From contig NZ_FQWU01000002.1 in NCBI RefSeq assembly GCF_900129765.1, positions 62,001-126,000 on the forward strand: 64,000 nt of DNA. Reading direction: 5' to 3'. A program made the translations under genes and the position numbers. The stretch is from Massilia sp. CF038. GTDB lineage: Bacteria; Pseudomonadota; Gammaproteobacteria; Burkholderiales; Burkholderiaceae_D. Below are positions 20,157 through 29,558 of the stretch, piece after piece. The notes beneath the pieces are model-generated. The model worked only from the letters and a program-made list of their open reading frames with translations, made no database searches and was not told where the DNA came from. The first letter of the stretch is position 1; every line of letters starts with the position of its first letter.

Positions 20157-21208
20157 TGCGTTTTCTTTGGATCTTGCTGCTGCTGGCAGCACAGAGCTGC
20201 TGGGCCTTTGAAGCGGTCACGCCGGGCCGGGTGCTGCGCTTCCCGGCCGATTACGGCGCCCACCCGGAATTCAAGACCGAGTGGTGGTACGTGACTGGCT
20301 GGCTCAATACGGCCGACGGCAAGCCGCTGGGGTTTCAGGTCACCTTCTTCCGCAGCGCCACTGGCCAGGGCAAGAACAACCCCAGCGCCTTCGCGCCGCG
20401 CCAGCTCATTATTGGGCACGCTGCATTGTCCGACCCGGCTGCCGGCAAGCTGGCGCACGACCAGCACGCCGCGCGGGAAGGCTTCCAGCTGGCGTTTTCC
20501 AAACCCGGCAGCACGGATATCAGGCTCGATGACTGGCGCATGAAGCGAGCCGCCGATGGCAGCTACACGGTCAACATCAAATCGAGCGAACTGCAATTCG
20601 ACCTTGTATTGACGCCAACCCAGTCAGTATTGCTGCAGGGCGAAGGTGGCTACTCGCAAAAAGGCGCCGATCCCGGCAACGCAAGTTACTATTACAGCGA
20701 GCCGCAGCTCAAGGTCCATGGCAAAGTCAATGGCAAGGCGGGCCCGCGCACGGTGACGGGCACCGCCTGGCTGGACCACGAATGGTCCAGCCAGGCGGTC
20801 TCGACCGAGGCGGTGGGCTGGGACTGGATTGGCGCCAACCTCGATGACGGCGGCGCCCTGATGGCTTTCCAGGTCAGGGACAAACAAGGTGGTAAACTAT
20901 GGTCGCACGCGATGTTGCGCGACCGTGGCGGCAAAGTGACCCAGTTTGGCCCCGGCCAGGTCAGTTTTACCCCGCAGGCGCACTGGACTTCGCCGCGCAC
21001 CCATGCCGCCTATCCGGTTGCAACCACCATCAAGACCGGGGACACCAGCTGGCAAATCATCCCGCTGCAGCAGGACCAGGAGCTCGATTCGCGCCGCTCC
21101 ACGGGTGCGGTGTACTGGGAAGGCGCGGTGACCATCCAGCGCGACGGCGTGCAGGCCGGACATGGCTACCTGGAATTGGTTGGTTATGTCACGCCCATGA
21201 AACTCTGA
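20156..21208 (+). CDS. AttH / carotenoid 1,2-hydratase-like lipocalin-fold protein
   Basis: 350 aa from the ATG at 20156 (TAATG overlap with the permease). Signal peptide of about 18 aa (MRFLWILLLLAAQSCWA), then two lipocalin-like halves with EWWYVTG (about 41-47), LDHEWSS and WDWIGANLDDG, the hallmark motifs of the AttH/CrtC family. True CrtC hydrates carotenoids, but secreted homologues next to FtsX permeases are not in carotenoid loci and probably handle a lipid or hydrophobic ligand (inference). Confidence 0.88.
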   Translation: MRFLWILLLLAAQSCWAFEAVTPGRVLRFPADYGAHPEFKTEWWYVTGWLNTADGKPLGFQVTFFRSATGQGKNNPSAFAPRQLIIGHAALSDPAAGKLAHDQHAAREGFQLAFSKPGSTDIRLDDWRMKRAADGSYTVNIKSSELQFDLVLTPTQSVLLQGEGGYSQKGADPGNASYYYSEPQLKVHGKVNGKAGPRTVTGTAWLDHEWSSQAVSTEAVGWDWIGANLDDGGALMAFQVRDKQGGKLWSHAMLRDRGGKVTQFGPGQVSFTPQAHWTSPRTHAAYPVATTIKTGDTSWQIIPLQQDQELDSRRSTGAVYWEGAVTIQRDGVQAGHGYLELVGYVTPMKL

Positions 21209-21236
21209 ATTAACACGAATAACGAACAAGAACACA

Positions 21237-23090
21237 ATGACCAACAGCACCACCAGCAGCACCAGCGCCGCCAGCACGATCAGCACGAGCACGAGCACGC
21301 CGCCAGAAGCCAGCCGCAAGGGCAGCCTGTCGGCTTTTAAGGGCCTGCTGCCCTTCCTGCGGCCGTACCGCCGCCATTTCGTCATGGCCGGCATTGCACT
21401 GGTGGTCGCAGCCGGCGCCACGCTGGCCATTCCGGCCGCCTTCAAGCAAATGATCGACCATGGTTTTGGCGCTGTCGCCGGCGCGCAGAACGCGGCCCAG
21501 GTTGACGCCACTTTCCTGGCCCTGTTTGCCGTTGCAACGGTGCTGGGCGTGGCAACTGCGGCGCGCTTTTACACAGTTTCGTGGCTGGGTGAGCGCGTGA
21601 CCGCCGACATCCGCAGCGCCGTCTACAGCCACGTGGTCGACCAGAGCCCTGAATTTTTCGAGACCACCCAGACCGGCGAAGTCCTGTCGCGCATCACCAC
21701 CGACACCACCCTGATTCAGGCCGTGGTCGGCACCAGCATCTCGATGGCCTTGCGGAACATGCTGCTGTTTGTCGGCGGCCTGGTCATGCTGTTTATTACA
21801 AGCGCCAAACTGACCTCCATCATTCTGGTGCTGCTGGTGCTGGTGGTGGTGCCCATCATTCTGTTCGGGCGGCGCGTACGGCGCCTGTCGCGCGACTCGC
21901 AAGACCGCATTGCCGATGCCTCGGCCATGGCCGGCGAAATCCTCAACGCCATGCCAACGGTGCAAGCCTATACCCACGAAAAGCTGGAAGCGCAGCGTTT
22001 TGGCGGCTCGGTCGAAAGCGCGTTTCAAACAGCAATGCGCCGCATCCGCGCCCGCTCGCTGCTGACCATGGTGGCCATCGTGCTGGTGTTCGGCACCATC
22101 GTGTTCGTGCTGTGGCTGGGCGCGCACGCTGTGCTGGAAGGGACCATGACGGGCGGCGATTTAGGGCAGTTCATCTTGTACGCCACCATGGTGTCCGGCT
22201 CGATTGGAGCGTTGTCGGAAGTGATGGGCGAAGCCCAGCGCGCTGCCGGCGCCACCGAACGCCTGCTGGAACTGCTGGCGGCCAAGTCGTCGATCCAGAA
22301 TCCGGCGCGGCCACTGCCGCTGCCAGGTCGCACTGCCAGTGGCGCCTCGCTGTCACTGGCCGACGTGACGTTCTCTTATCCTTCGCGTCCTGAAACGGCC
22401 GCACTGTCGCATCTCTCGCTGTCGATCGCGCCTGGCGAAACGGTGGCCGTGGTCGGCCCATCCGGTGCGGGCAAAACCACGCTGTTCCAGCTGTTCCTGC
22501 GTTTCTACGATCCGCAGAGCGGCGCCATCAAACTCGATGGCATCGACATTAAGCAGCTTGACCTGCACGCGCTGCGCGACGCTATCGGCATCGTCCCGCA
22601 AGACACGGTGATCTTCTCGGCCGATGCGATGGAAAATATCCGCTACGGCCGCGCTGGCGCGACCGACGAAGAAGTCATCGCCGCAGCGCGCATGGCAGCG
22701 GCGCACGAATTCATCGAGCGTCTGCCGCAGGGTTACAAATCGTTCCTGGGCGAGCGTGGCGTGCGCTTGTCGGGCGGGCAGCGGCAACGCATCGCCATCG
22801 CGCGCGCGCTGCTCAAGAATCCGCCGCTGCTGCTGCTGGACGAAGCCACCAGCGCGCTCGATGCCGAATCCGAACGCCTGGTGCAAAGTGCGCTGGAAGC
22901 GGCCATGGTCGGCCGTACCACCGTCATCATCGCGCACCGCCTGGCCACAGTGCAGCGCGCGGACCGGATCATCGTGATGGAAGATGGCAAAATCGTGGAA
23001 ACCGGTACCCATAACAGCCTGGTCGCGTTGGGCGGCATCTATGCCAACCTGGCCGCCCTCCAGTTCCACAACGTCCATATCGCCCATTAA
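21237..23090 (+). CDS. MsbA-like ABC exporter (fused permease and ATPase)
   Basis: 617 aa half-transporter that would act as a homodimer in the inner membrane. Residues 1-28 are a low-complexity Ser/Thr tract (TNSTTSSTSAASTIS), unusual for the family. Six helices span about 40-330. The ATPase domain (about 360-610) has Walker A GPSGAGKTTL, signature LSGGQRQRIAIARA, Walker B LLLLDEATSALD and the H-loop IIAHRL. The type matches lipid or multidrug exporters; the substrate is not determinable. It starts 28 bp after the AttH-like gene and may export something related to it. Confidence 0.92.
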   Translation: MTNSTTSSTSAASTISTSTSTPPEASRKGSLSAFKGLLPFLRPYRRHFVMAGIALVVAAGATLAIPAAFKQMIDHGFGAVAGAQNAAQVDATFLALFAVATVLGVATAARFYTVSWLGERVTADIRSAVYSHVVDQSPEFFETTQTGEVLSRITTDTTLIQAVVGTSISMALRNMLLFVGGLVMLFITSAKLTSIILVLLVLVVVPIILFGRRVRRLSRDSQDRIADASAMAGEILNAMPTVQAYTHEKLEAQRFGGSVESAFQTAMRRIRARSLLTMVAIVLVFGTIVFVLWLGAHAVLEGTMTGGDLGQFILYATMVSGSIGALSEVMGEAQRAAGATERLLELLAAKSSIQNPARPLPLPGRTASGASLSLADVTFSYPSRPETAALSHLSLSIAPGETVAVVGPSGAGKTTLFQLFLRFYDPQSGAIKLDGIDIKQLDLHALRDAIGIVPQDTVIFSADAMENIRYGRAGATDEEVIAAARMAAAHEFIERLPQGYKSFLGERGVRLSGGQRQRIAIARALLKNPPLLLLDEATSALDAESERLVQSALEAAMVGRTTVIIAHRLATVQRADRIIVMEDGKIVETGTHNSLVALGGIYANLAALQFHNVHIAH

Positions 23091-23111
23091 TTTCCCTGAC
23101 ACGGAGCCATT

Positions 23112-24215
23112 GTGACCGACGCCGAATTGCTGCAGCAGTGCCACACGGTGATCCCAGGCCACCGCGCACGCGCGCCTGCCGCAATGTTCGCCGCCATGGC
23201 TGAATGGTGCGAAACCCATCAGATCGCGCATGATGTCTATGGCGATGGCGCGCTGATCGAAGCCTTCGAAGACAAAGTGGCGCGCCTGCTCGGTTTTGAA
23301 GCAGCCGTGTTCTGCATCAGCGGCACCATGGCCCAGGTCACTGCACTGCGGCTGGGCTGCGAAGACCGCGACAGCCGCCTCGTGGCCCTGCATCCCACCT
23401 CGCACATTCTGGTGCACGAAAAATCCAATTACCAGCTGTTCGGCCACTTCAACATGGTGCAGGCAGGCGACCGCCATCGGCCCGCCACCGAGGCCGATCT
23501 GAACGCCATTCCCGACCGCCTGGGCGCCGTCGCGATCGAACTGCCCATGCGCGAAATTGGCGGTCAGGCGCCAACCTGGGACGAGCTGCAAGCCATCAAA
23601 CTGCACTGCCGCCAGCGCAACGCCCACCTGCACATGGACGGCGCGCGCCTGTGGGAGGCGGCTGCCGGCTATGGCCGCAGCGTGACCGAGATTGCAGCCG
23701 GATTCGATTCGGTCTACGTTTCGCTGTACAAGGGCATCGGCGGCCTGGGTGGCGCCATGCTGGCCGGCTCGCGCGACTTGATTGCGCGCGCGGCCGAATC
23801 GTTCCGCAGACAAGGCGGCAATGTGATTCACCGCTCGCCGTATGTGGTGGCGGCAGCCATGCAGTTCGACCAGCGCCTGGCCGCCATGCCCGCCCTGTTC
23901 CGCCGCACCCAGTGGCTGTACCAGCTGCTGCGCGACTTCCCGGCCTTGCGCGTCAACCCGGCCGCACCGCAGGCAAACATGCTGCATCTGCACCTGCCGG
24001 TGGGACGCGAACGCGCGCTGGCGATCCGCAATCAGCTGGCGGAGCAGCATGGCATCTGGATGTTCGGCCGCGCTTCCAACGCCGCCCTGCCCGACACCAG
24101 CGTCGTGGAGCTGTACGTGGGCGACAATCTGGCCAGCCTGCCCGACGACAAGGTACGCGCCGCATTTGCCCTGTTCGAAGGCGCCCTGCGCACCTCAGTT
24201 ACAATCACGCCTTGA
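23112..24215 (+). CDS. Threonine aldolase / beta-eliminating lyase family PLP enzyme
   Basis: 367 aa from a GTG at 23112, with GGAG 7 nt upstream. PLP fold type I: HDVYGDGALIEAFEDKVARL, AVFCISGTMAQVTALRLGC, the Asp-Ala-Arg motif HLHMDGARLWEAA and the PLP lysine in YVSLYKGIGGLGGAML. Closest to low-specificity L-threonine aldolases, which split threonine to glycine and acetaldehyde, but this branch with SLYKGIG is less well characterised. 21 bp after the ABC exporter and 17 bp before thyA. Confidence 0.87.
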   Translation: MTDAELLQQCHTVIPGHRARAPAAMFAAMAEWCETHQIAHDVYGDGALIEAFEDKVARLLGFEAAVFCISGTMAQVTALRLGCEDRDSRLVALHPTSHILVHEKSNYQLFGHFNMVQAGDRHRPATEADLNAIPDRLGAVAIELPMREIGGQAPTWDELQAIKLHCRQRNAHLHMDGARLWEAAAGYGRSVTEIAAGFDSVYVSLYKGIGGLGGAMLAGSRDLIARAAESFRRQGGNVIHRSPYVVAAAMQFDQRLAAMPALFRRTQWLYQLLRDFPALRVNPAAPQANMLHLHLPVGRERALAIRNQLAEQHGIWMFGRASNAALPDTSVVELYVGDNLASLPDDKVRAAFALFEGALRTSVTITP

Positions 24216-24232
24216 CACTTTAAGTAAGCACC

Positions 24233-25027
24233 ATGCGCCAATACCTCGATCTGATGCGCCATGTGAAAGAACATGGCACCGACAAAACCGACCGCACCGG
24301 CACCGGCACCCGCTCGGTGTTTGCGCACCAGATGCGCTTCGACCTGCAGGAAGGCTTCCCCCTTGTCACCACGAAGAAGCTGCACCTGAAATCGATCATC
24401 CATGAACTGATCTGGTTCCTCAACGGCTCCACCAACATCGCCTACCTGAAGGAAAATGGGGTCTCGATCTGGGACGACTGGGCCGACGCCGAAGGCAATC
24501 TGGGGCCCATCTACGGCTACCAGTGGCGCAACTGGCCGACGCCCGACGGCGGCCATATCGATCAGATCACCCAGGTCATGGATCAGATCAAGAACAACCC
24601 GGATTCGCGCCGCATGATCGTCTCGGCCTGGAACGTGGCCGACGTGCCGAACATGAAGCTGCCGCCCTGCCACGCCCTGTTCCAGTTCTACGTGGCCGAT
24701 GGCAAGCTGTCGTGCCAGTTGTACCAGCGCAGTGCCGACATCTTCCTGGGTGTGCCATTCAATATCGCCTCGTACGCGCTGCTGACCCACATGATGGCGC
24801 AGCAGGCCGGTCTGGAAGTGGGCGATTTTGTCTGGACCGGGGGCGACTGCCACCTGTACGCCAACCATATGGAGCAAGTCGACCTGCAGCTGTCGCGCGC
24901 GCCGATGCCGCTGCCGCGACTGGTCATCAAGCGCAAGCCCGACTCCCTGTTCGACTACAAGTTTGACGACTTTGAATTCACCGGTTACGAGCCGCATGGC
25001 CTGATCCGGGCACCGGTGGCTGTATGA
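24233..25027 (+). CDS. thyA: Thymidylate synthase
   Basis: 264 aa, the same length as E. coli ThyA. It converts dUMP to dTMP using methylene-tetrahydrofolate, leaving dihydrofolate for the next gene's product. Clear signatures are [14 protein letters not shown] (phosphate loop), the nucleophile C146 in [32 protein letters not shown] and GDCHLYANH. It overlaps folA by 4 bp (ATGA), the classic thyA-folA pair. Confidence 0.98.
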   Translation: MRQYLDLMRHVKEHGTDKTDRTGTGTRSVFAHQMRFDLQEGFPLVTTKKLHLKSIIHELIWFLNGSTNIAYLKENGVSIWDDWADAEGNLGPIYGYQWRNWPTPDGGHIDQITQVMDQIKNNPDSRRMIVSAWNVADVPNMKLPPCHALFQFYVADGKLSCQLYQRSADIFLGVPFNIASYALLTHMMAQQAGLEVGDFVWTGGDCHLYANHMEQVDLQLSRAPMPLPRLVIKRKPDSLFDYKFDDFEFTGYEPHGLIRAPVAV

Positions 25028-25512
25028 CGCGCGCGCTCACCATGATCGTGGCGCTCGATGCCGAGCGCGGTATTGGCGTTGACAACAAGCTGCCCTGGCA
25101 CCTGCCCGAAGACCTGGCGCACTTCAAGCGTCTTACTTCCGGCCATCCGATCATCATGGGCCGCAAGACCTTCGATTCGATTGGCCGCGCACTGCCGAAC
25201 CGGCGCAATATTGTCATTACCCGCAATGCGGCGTGGGGTCACGATGGTGTCGAGGCGGTCGATTCCTTGGAGGCGGCAATTGCACTGGTGGGCGACGGCC
25301 CGGCTTTCATCATTGGCGGCGCGCAGATTTTTGCCGCATCCATGGATCTGGCCGAGCGCATGATCATTACCGAGATTGACCATACTTTTGCATGTGACAC
25401 CTTCTTCCCAGCACTGCCGGCCGGCCAGTGGAAGGAAACGGCGCGGGACGCGCATCACAGTGAGGCGAATGGCTATGATTACGCGTTCGTGACGTACGAA
25501 AAAGTGAACTAA
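25024..25512 (+). CDS. folA: Dihydrofolate reductase
   Basis: 162 aa, normal length. It reduces dihydrofolate to tetrahydrofolate with NADPH, recycling the by-product of ThyA. Features are [20 protein letters not shown] (substrate loop), [20 protein letters not shown] and [10 protein letters not shown] (NADPH-binding loop). Start overlaps thyA by 4 bp. It is the last gene of the plus-strand run; a palindromic repeat begins 1-2 bp after its stop and may act as the transcript end. Confidence 0.97.
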   Translation: MTRALTMIVALDAERGIGVDNKLPWHLPEDLAHFKRLTSGHPIIMGRKTFDSIGRALPNRRNIVITRNAAWGHDGVEAVDSLEAAIALVGDGPAFIIGGAQIFAASMDLAERMIITEIDHTFACDTFFPALPAGQWKETARDAHHSEANGYDYAFVTYEKVN

Positions 25513-25513
25513 C

Positions 25514-25612
25514 CTCGTCCTCGCGAAGGCGGGGACCTATACCATGTCCCCGAAGTCGTTCAGCATGGTATAGGGCCGGCGCATGCGCCGGCGCCTCCGC
25601 GAGGACGATGTT
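25514..25612. repeat. REP-like palindromic element, copy 1
   Basis: Left arm CGTCCTCGCGAAGGCGGGGA (25516-25535) is mirrored by the outer right arm CGCCTCCGCGAGGACG ending near 25609. ACCATG and CATGGT form an inner pair. The right side also contains the perfect 18-bp palindrome at 25575-25592. Arms match copies 2 and 3 elsewhere in the window. Confidence 0.85.
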
Positions 25613-25672
25613 GGTCTGCTAGTGTGCGCCGCCCGAGCCTGCTTGTAGTTATCCTAATATAAGTTTTTTCAC

Positions 25673-25785
25673 CGGATTGCGGCCTTTTCTGCGAAAATCC
25701 GCTTCTAATTTTTTTCTCGGTGCCGTGAGCGACGTTCTGCCCCCAGGTGGACAGCCCTCACGGCGCTTCGCTTTGGAGCTGTCCA
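25673..25785 (+). promoter_or_regulatory. Structured leader of the decarboxylase gene
   Basis: Three inverted repeats precede the start. CGGATT (25673-25678) pairs with AATCCG (25696-25701) and is followed within 8 nt by seven T (25709-25715), like a terminator. GCCGTGAG (25722-25729) pairs with CTCACGGC (25757-25764). TGGACAG (25748-25754) pairs with CTGTCCA (25779-25785), covering the A of the ATG and closing a loop that holds the GGAG at 25775-25778. The last two helices interleave, so they would form either a pseudoknot or two alternatives. I match this to no named riboswitch; function is inferred. Confidence 0.4.
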
Positions 25786-28037
25786 TGAAATTTCGTTTCC
25801 CTATCGTCATCATCGACGAGGATTTCCGCACCGATAACACGTCCGGCCTGGGCATCCGCGCCCTCGCCGAGGCCATGGAAAAAGAAGGCATGGAAGTACT
25901 CGGCCTGACCAGTTACGGCGACCTGTCGCAGTTCGCGCAGCAGCAGTCGCGCGCGTCGGCCTTTGTGCTGTCGATCGACGATGAGGAATTCGGCGAAGGC
26001 TCCGCCGCGGAGACCGATTCGGCCCTGATCGCCCTGCGCGCCTTTATCAAGGAAATCCGCCACAAGAACTCGGACATCCCGATCTACATCTACGGCGAAA
26101 CGCGCACCTCGCGTCACATCCCGAACGACATTTTGCGTGAGCTGCACGGCTTCATTCACATGTTCGAGGACACGCCAGAATTCGTGGCGCGCCACATTAT
26201 TCGCGAAGCCAAGTCCTACCTCGACAGCCTGGCGCCGCCGTTCTTCCGCGCGCTGGTCAACTACGCCAACGACGGTTCCTATTCGTGGCACTGCCCTGGC
26301 CACTCCGGTGGCGTGGCCTTCCTGAAGTCCCCAATCGGCCAGATGTTCCACCAGTTCTTTGGCGAGAACATGCTGCGCGCGGACGTCTGCAACGCGGTGG
26401 AAGAACTGGGCCAGCTGCTGGACCACACCGGCCCTGTGGCCAAGTCCGAACGCAATGCCGCGCGCATCTTCAACGCCGACCATTGCTATTTTGTGACGAA
26501 CGGCACCTCGACCTCGAACAAGATGGTCTGGCACTCCACCGTGGCGCCAGGCGACATCGTCGTGGTCGACCGTAACTGCCATAAATCGATTCTGCACTCG
26601 ATCATCATGTGCGGCGCGATCCCCGTGTTCCTGATGCCGACCCGGAATCACCTCGGCATCATCGGCCCGATCCCGCTGGAAGAGTTCACGCCCGAATCGA
26701 TCGCACGCAAGATCGAAGCCAATCCGTTCGCACGCGAAGCCGTCAACAAGAAGCCGCGCATTCTGACCATCACCCAGTCAACCTACGACGGCGTGGTGTA
26801 CAACGTTGAAACGCTGCGCGAAATGTTGGACGGTAAAATCGACACCCTGCACTTCGACGAAGCATGGCTGCCACACGCCACCTTCCACGACTTCTACAAG
26901 AACATGCACGCCATCGGCAAGGACCGTCCGCGCGCCAAGGAGTCGATGATCTTCTCGACCCAGTCGACCCACAAGCTGCTGGCTGGTCTGTCGCAGGCGT
27001 CGCAAGTGCTGGTGCGTGAATCGGAATCGGTCAAGCTGGACCAGGACGCCTTCAACGAGGCCTACCTGATGCACACCTCAACCTCGCCGCAGTACTCGAT
27101 CATCGCCTCTTGCGACGTGGCTGCGGCCATGATGGAAGCGCCGGGCGGCACCGCTCTGGTGGAAGAGTCGATCCTCGAAGCGCTGGACTTCCGCCGCGCC
27201 ATGAAAAAAGTCGACGAAGAATGGGGCAAGGACTGGTGGTTCCAGGTCTGGGGTCCGAGCACCTTCAGCGAAGAAGGCATCGGCACCCAGGAAGACTGGA
27301 TGATCCGCGCCGAAGACGACTGGCACGGTTTCGGCAAGCTGGCGCCGGGCTTCAACATGCTCGACCCGATCAAGGCAACCGTAGTCACCCCTGGCCTGTC
27401 GCTCGACGGCGCCTTTGGCGAGACCGGCATCCCGGCTTCCATCGTGACCAAGTACCTGGCCGAACACGGCGTGATTATCGAGAAGTGCGGGCTGTACTCG
27501 TTCTTCATCATGTTCACGATCGGGATCACCAAGGGCCGCTGGAACACGCTGGTCACGGCGCTGCAGCAGTTCAAGGACGACTACGACAAGAACCAGCCGA
27601 TGTGGCGCATTCTGCCGGAATTCGCAGCGGCCAACCCTCGCTACGAAGCGATGGGCCTGCGCGACCTGTGCCAGCAGATCCACGACTTCTACCAGACCTA
27701 CGACGTGGCACGCCTGACGACCGAGATGTACCTGTCGGACATGATCCCGGCCATGAAGCCGTCGGACGCATTCGCCAAGATGGCGCACCGCGAGATCGAG
27801 CGCGTGGCACTGGAAAACCTGGAAGGCCGCATCACCGCCATCCTGCTGACACCTTACCCGCCGGGCATTCCGCTGCTGATTCCGGGCGAGCGTTTCAACA
27901 AGACGATCGTCGACTACCTGCGCTTCGCACGCGACTTCAACGAGCGCTTCCCCGGCTTCGAGACGGACGTGCACGGCTTGGTCAAGCGCGAGGTCGACGG
28001 CAAGCGCGGTTACTTCGTCGACTGCGTCAAACAATAA
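25785..28037 (+). CDS. Arginine/lysine/ornithine decarboxylase (PLP, fold type I)
   Basis: 750 aa from the ATG at 25785 with GGAG 6 nt upstream; an in-frame 36-codon extension (from TTG at 25677) is not expected to be translated. It has an N-terminal wing domain (MKFRFPIVIIDEDFRTDNTS), the PLP core with PGHSGG and the Schiff-base K397 in STQSTHKLLAGLSQ, and the C-terminal domain. Length matches inducible arginine or lysine decarboxylases. The reaction yields agmatine, cadaverine or putrescine and consumes a proton, for acid resistance or polyamine supply. I cannot decide the substrate; no antiporter gene is adjacent. Confidence 0.92.
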   Translation: MKFRFPIVIIDEDFRTDNTSGLGIRALAEAMEKEGMEVLGLTSYGDLSQFAQQQSRASAFVLSIDDEEFGEGSAAETDSALIALRAFIKEIRHKNSDIPIYIYGETRTSRHIPNDILRELHGFIHMFEDTPEFVARHIIREAKSYLDSLAPPFFRALVNYANDGSYSWHCPGHSGGVAFLKSPIGQMFHQFFGENMLRADVCNAVEELGQLLDHTGPVAKSERNAARIFNADHCYFVTNGTSTSNKMVWHSTVAPGDIVVVDRNCHKSILHSIIMCGAIPVFLMPTRNHLGIIGPIPLEEFTPESIARKIEANPFAREAVNKKPRILTITQSTYDGVVYNVETLREMLDGKIDTLHFDEAWLPHATFHDFYKNMHAIGKDRPRAKESMIFSTQSTHKLLAGLSQASQVLVRESESVKLDQDAFNEAYLMHTSTSPQYSIIASCDVAAAMMEAPGGTALVEESILEALDFRRAMKKVDEEWGKDWWFQVWGPSTFSEEGIGTQEDWMIRAEDDWHGFGKLAPGFNMLDPIKATVVTPGLSLDGAFGETGIPASIVTKYLAEHGVIIEKCGLYSFFIMFTIGITKGRWNTLVTALQQFKDDYDKNQPMWRILPEFAAANPRYEAMGLRDLCQQIHDFYQTYDVARLTTEMYLSDMIPAMKPSDAFAKMAHREIERVALENLEGRITAILLTPYPPGIPLLIPGERFNKTIVDYLRFARDFNERFPGFETDVHGLVKREVDGKRGYFVDCVKQ

Positions 28038-28053
28038 GCCGTTTGATAAAAAG

Positions 28054-28086
28054 AGCCCGGCCGCTGCGAAACGGCCGGGCTTTTTT
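28054..28086 (+). terminator. Rho-independent terminator after the decarboxylase gene
   Basis: A perfect 10-bp stem AGCCCGGCCG (28054-28063) / CGGCCGGGCT (28072-28081) with an 8-nt loop, followed by six T. Upstream A-rich sequence means it could also work on the minus strand for the convergent PEP-CTERM gene. Confidence 0.93.
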
Positions 28087-28100
28087 ACGTTTGGAGCGGC

Positions 28101-28667
28101 TTATTTTGCTTTGCGGCGGCGGGCAGCGGCGATGCCTGCCAGTCCCAAACCCATCAGCAGCATCGATGCTGGCTCCGGCACCTGGCCAGGGGTGGTGGCG
28201 GTGTTGGTGAACGAGAAGCTCAGGTCATTGAAATCAAAAGGACCGCCCAGCAGATCTTCAAAGCTGACCAGGGTCGTGTTCAAAGCCCAGTTTTCCTGCA
28301 CGCGGGCGTGGAAGCTATTGTCGGCGTTGCGGCTGGCGGCGCCGGTGTAGTAGTCGGCATTGGTGTTGTTCACGTGCAGGCGGAACACCAGTTCGGTGCC
28401 GAAGGTGAATGCGCCCAAGTCGACCATGCTGCCAACGGGCGAGGTGTGATTGTTGAAGATGAATATGTCGTTGTTGTCGACGCCGTCGTCGGTGACCAGG
28501 TACAGGTCGTTGCTGTAGGACGCCGAGTTGCCTTGGTAGGTAGCGACCACGGCGCCGTTACCGGCCAGTACAGCAAGACCTTCGGTACCAGCGTCGGCGA
28601 TGGGGAAGGCAAAGGCGGCGGCAGGAGCGGCCAGCAGTGCGGCGGCGATGATTTGACGAATTTTCAT
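28101..28667 (-). CDS. PEP-CTERM sorting domain protein
   Basis: 188 aa from the ATG at 28665-28667 (MKIRQIIAAALLAAPAAAFA, signal peptide). The mature part is Asn/Asp/Ser-rich with no recognised enzyme domain. The C-terminus is a textbook PEP-CTERM signal: VPEPASMLLMGLGLAGIAAA followed by RRRKAK, i.e. PEP motif, helix, basic tail. Such proteins are exported by Sec and processed by exosortase at the inner membrane, usually linked to exopolysaccharide or biofilm. A sigma-54 type promoter lies 38 bp upstream. No exosortase gene is in the window. Confidence 0.9.
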   Translation of the reverse strand: MKIRQIIAAALLAAPAAAFAFPIADAGTEGLAVLAGNGAVVATYQGNSASYSNDLYLVTDDGVDNNDIFIFNNHTSPVGSMVDLGAFTFGTELVFRLHVNNTNADYYTGAASRNADNSFHARVQENWALNTTLVSFEDLLGGPFDFNDLSFSFTNTATTPGQVPEPASMLLMGLGLAGIAAARRRKAK

Positions 28668-28704
28668 GGCGGGTGTCTTCCAATAGATTAGTTGCCAGAC
28701 GTAA

Positions 28705-28720
28705 AGCATATCTCGTGCCA
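28705..28720 (-). promoter_or_regulatory. Sigma-54 type promoter of the PEP-CTERM gene
   Basis: On the minus strand the sequence TGGCACGAGATATGCT matches the -24/-12 consensus TGGCACG-N4-TTGCW with one mismatch and has the required GG-N10-GC spacing. The expected start site is about 25 nt before the ATG at 28667. Confidence 0.7.
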
Positions 28721-28793
28721 GCTGTAAATACTGCCAAAGAATCAGGCAGTTACCAATCCGCATAACGGAATGTGTAAAAGTTCCCGACACCCC

Positions 28794-28880
28794 ACATCGT
28801 CCTCGCGGAGGCGGGGACCCATAGCACGCTGAGCGACTTCGGCGACGTGGTATGGGTCCCCGCCTCCGCGAGGACGATGT
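28794..28880. repeat. REP-like palindromic element, copy 2 (perfect arms)
   Basis: The 30-bp arms at 28794-28823 and 28851-28880 are exact reverse complements (core CGTCCTCGCGGAGGCGGGGA), separated by a 27-nt loop. It is the best-preserved copy. Translated, the arms give the GPRLREDD-type peptide often seen as spurious small ORFs. Confidence 0.92.
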
Positions 28881-28887
28881 AGTGGCG

Positions 28888-28911
28888 AAAAAAAAGGCCC
28901 CTTTCGGGGCC
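28888..28911 (-). terminator. Rho-independent terminator of dcd
   Basis: Stem GGCCCC (28896-28901) / GGGGCC (28906-28911), loop of 4 nt, preceded on the plus strand by eight A, i.e. a U-tract when read on the minus strand. It lies 24 bp after the dcd stop. Confidence 0.88.
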
Positions 28912-28935
28912 CTGGCACATTTGGTCGTGGATCAA

Positions 28936-29502
28936 TCAGGTTTTCGGCAGAGTCACCCCATGCTGCCCCTGATACTTCCCGCCGCGATCCTTGTACGAGG
29001 TTTCGCACACTTCATCGCTCTCAAAGAACAGCACCTGTGCGCAACCTTCGCCCGCATAAATCTTGGCCGGCAGCGGCGTGGTGTTTGAAAACTCCAGCGT
29101 GACGTACCCTTCCCACTCCGGCTCGAACGGCGTGACGTTGACGATAATGCCGCAGCGCGCGTAGGTCGATTTGCCCAGGCAAACCGTCAGCACATTGCGC
29201 GGAATGCGGAAGTACTCAATGGTGCGCGCCAGCGCGAACGAATTCGGCGGAATGATGCAGACATCGCTTTTGATATCGACAAACGAATTCGAATCGAAGT
29301 TCTTCGGGTCGACAATCGTGCTGTTGATGTTGGTGAAGACCTTGAATTCGTCGGCGCAGCGGATATCGTAGCCGTAAGACGAGGTGCCGTAAGAGATAAT
29401 CTTGCGGCCATCAGCCTCGCGTACCTGGCCTGGCTCGAACGGTTCGATCATGCCGGTGGCCAGGGCCGTGCGGCGGATCCATTTATCGCTTTTGATTGTC
29501 AT
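28936..29502 (-). CDS. dcd: dCTP deaminase
   Basis: 188 aa. It deaminates dCTP to dUTP, feeding dUMP to thymidylate synthase (thyA is 4 kb away). Characteristic segments are [37 protein letters not shown], the catalytic-type [20 protein letters not shown] region and [10 protein letters not shown]. Near-normal length (E. coli 193). A strong terminator follows its stop; the next gene upstream on the same strand ends outside a 50-bp spacer. Confidence 0.96.
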   Translation of the reverse strand: MTIKSDKWIRRTALATGMIEPFEPGQVREADGRKIISYGTSSYGYDIRCADEFKVFTNINSTIVDPKNFDSNSFVDIKSDVCIIPPNSFALARTIEYFRIPRNVLTVCLGKSTYARCGIIVNVTPFEPEWEGYVTLEFSNTTPLPAKIYAGEGCAQVLFFESDEVCETSYKDRGGKYQGQHGVTLPKT

Positions 29503-29558
29503 CGCGGAGATTCTCTTAGTGGGGGTGAATTTCCCGCGATTTTACGCGAAAAGTGGCC

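Noticed and set aside
25677-25784. A 36-residue N-terminal extension of the decarboxylase from a TTG
   Set aside because: Family proteins begin at MKFRFPIVIIDED; GGAG lies just before that ATG, and the extension overlaps the structured leader.
28742-29008. Small minus-strand ORF with a GPRLREDDV peptide
   Set aside because: The peptide comes from the palindromic repeat arms at 28794-28880; not a gene.
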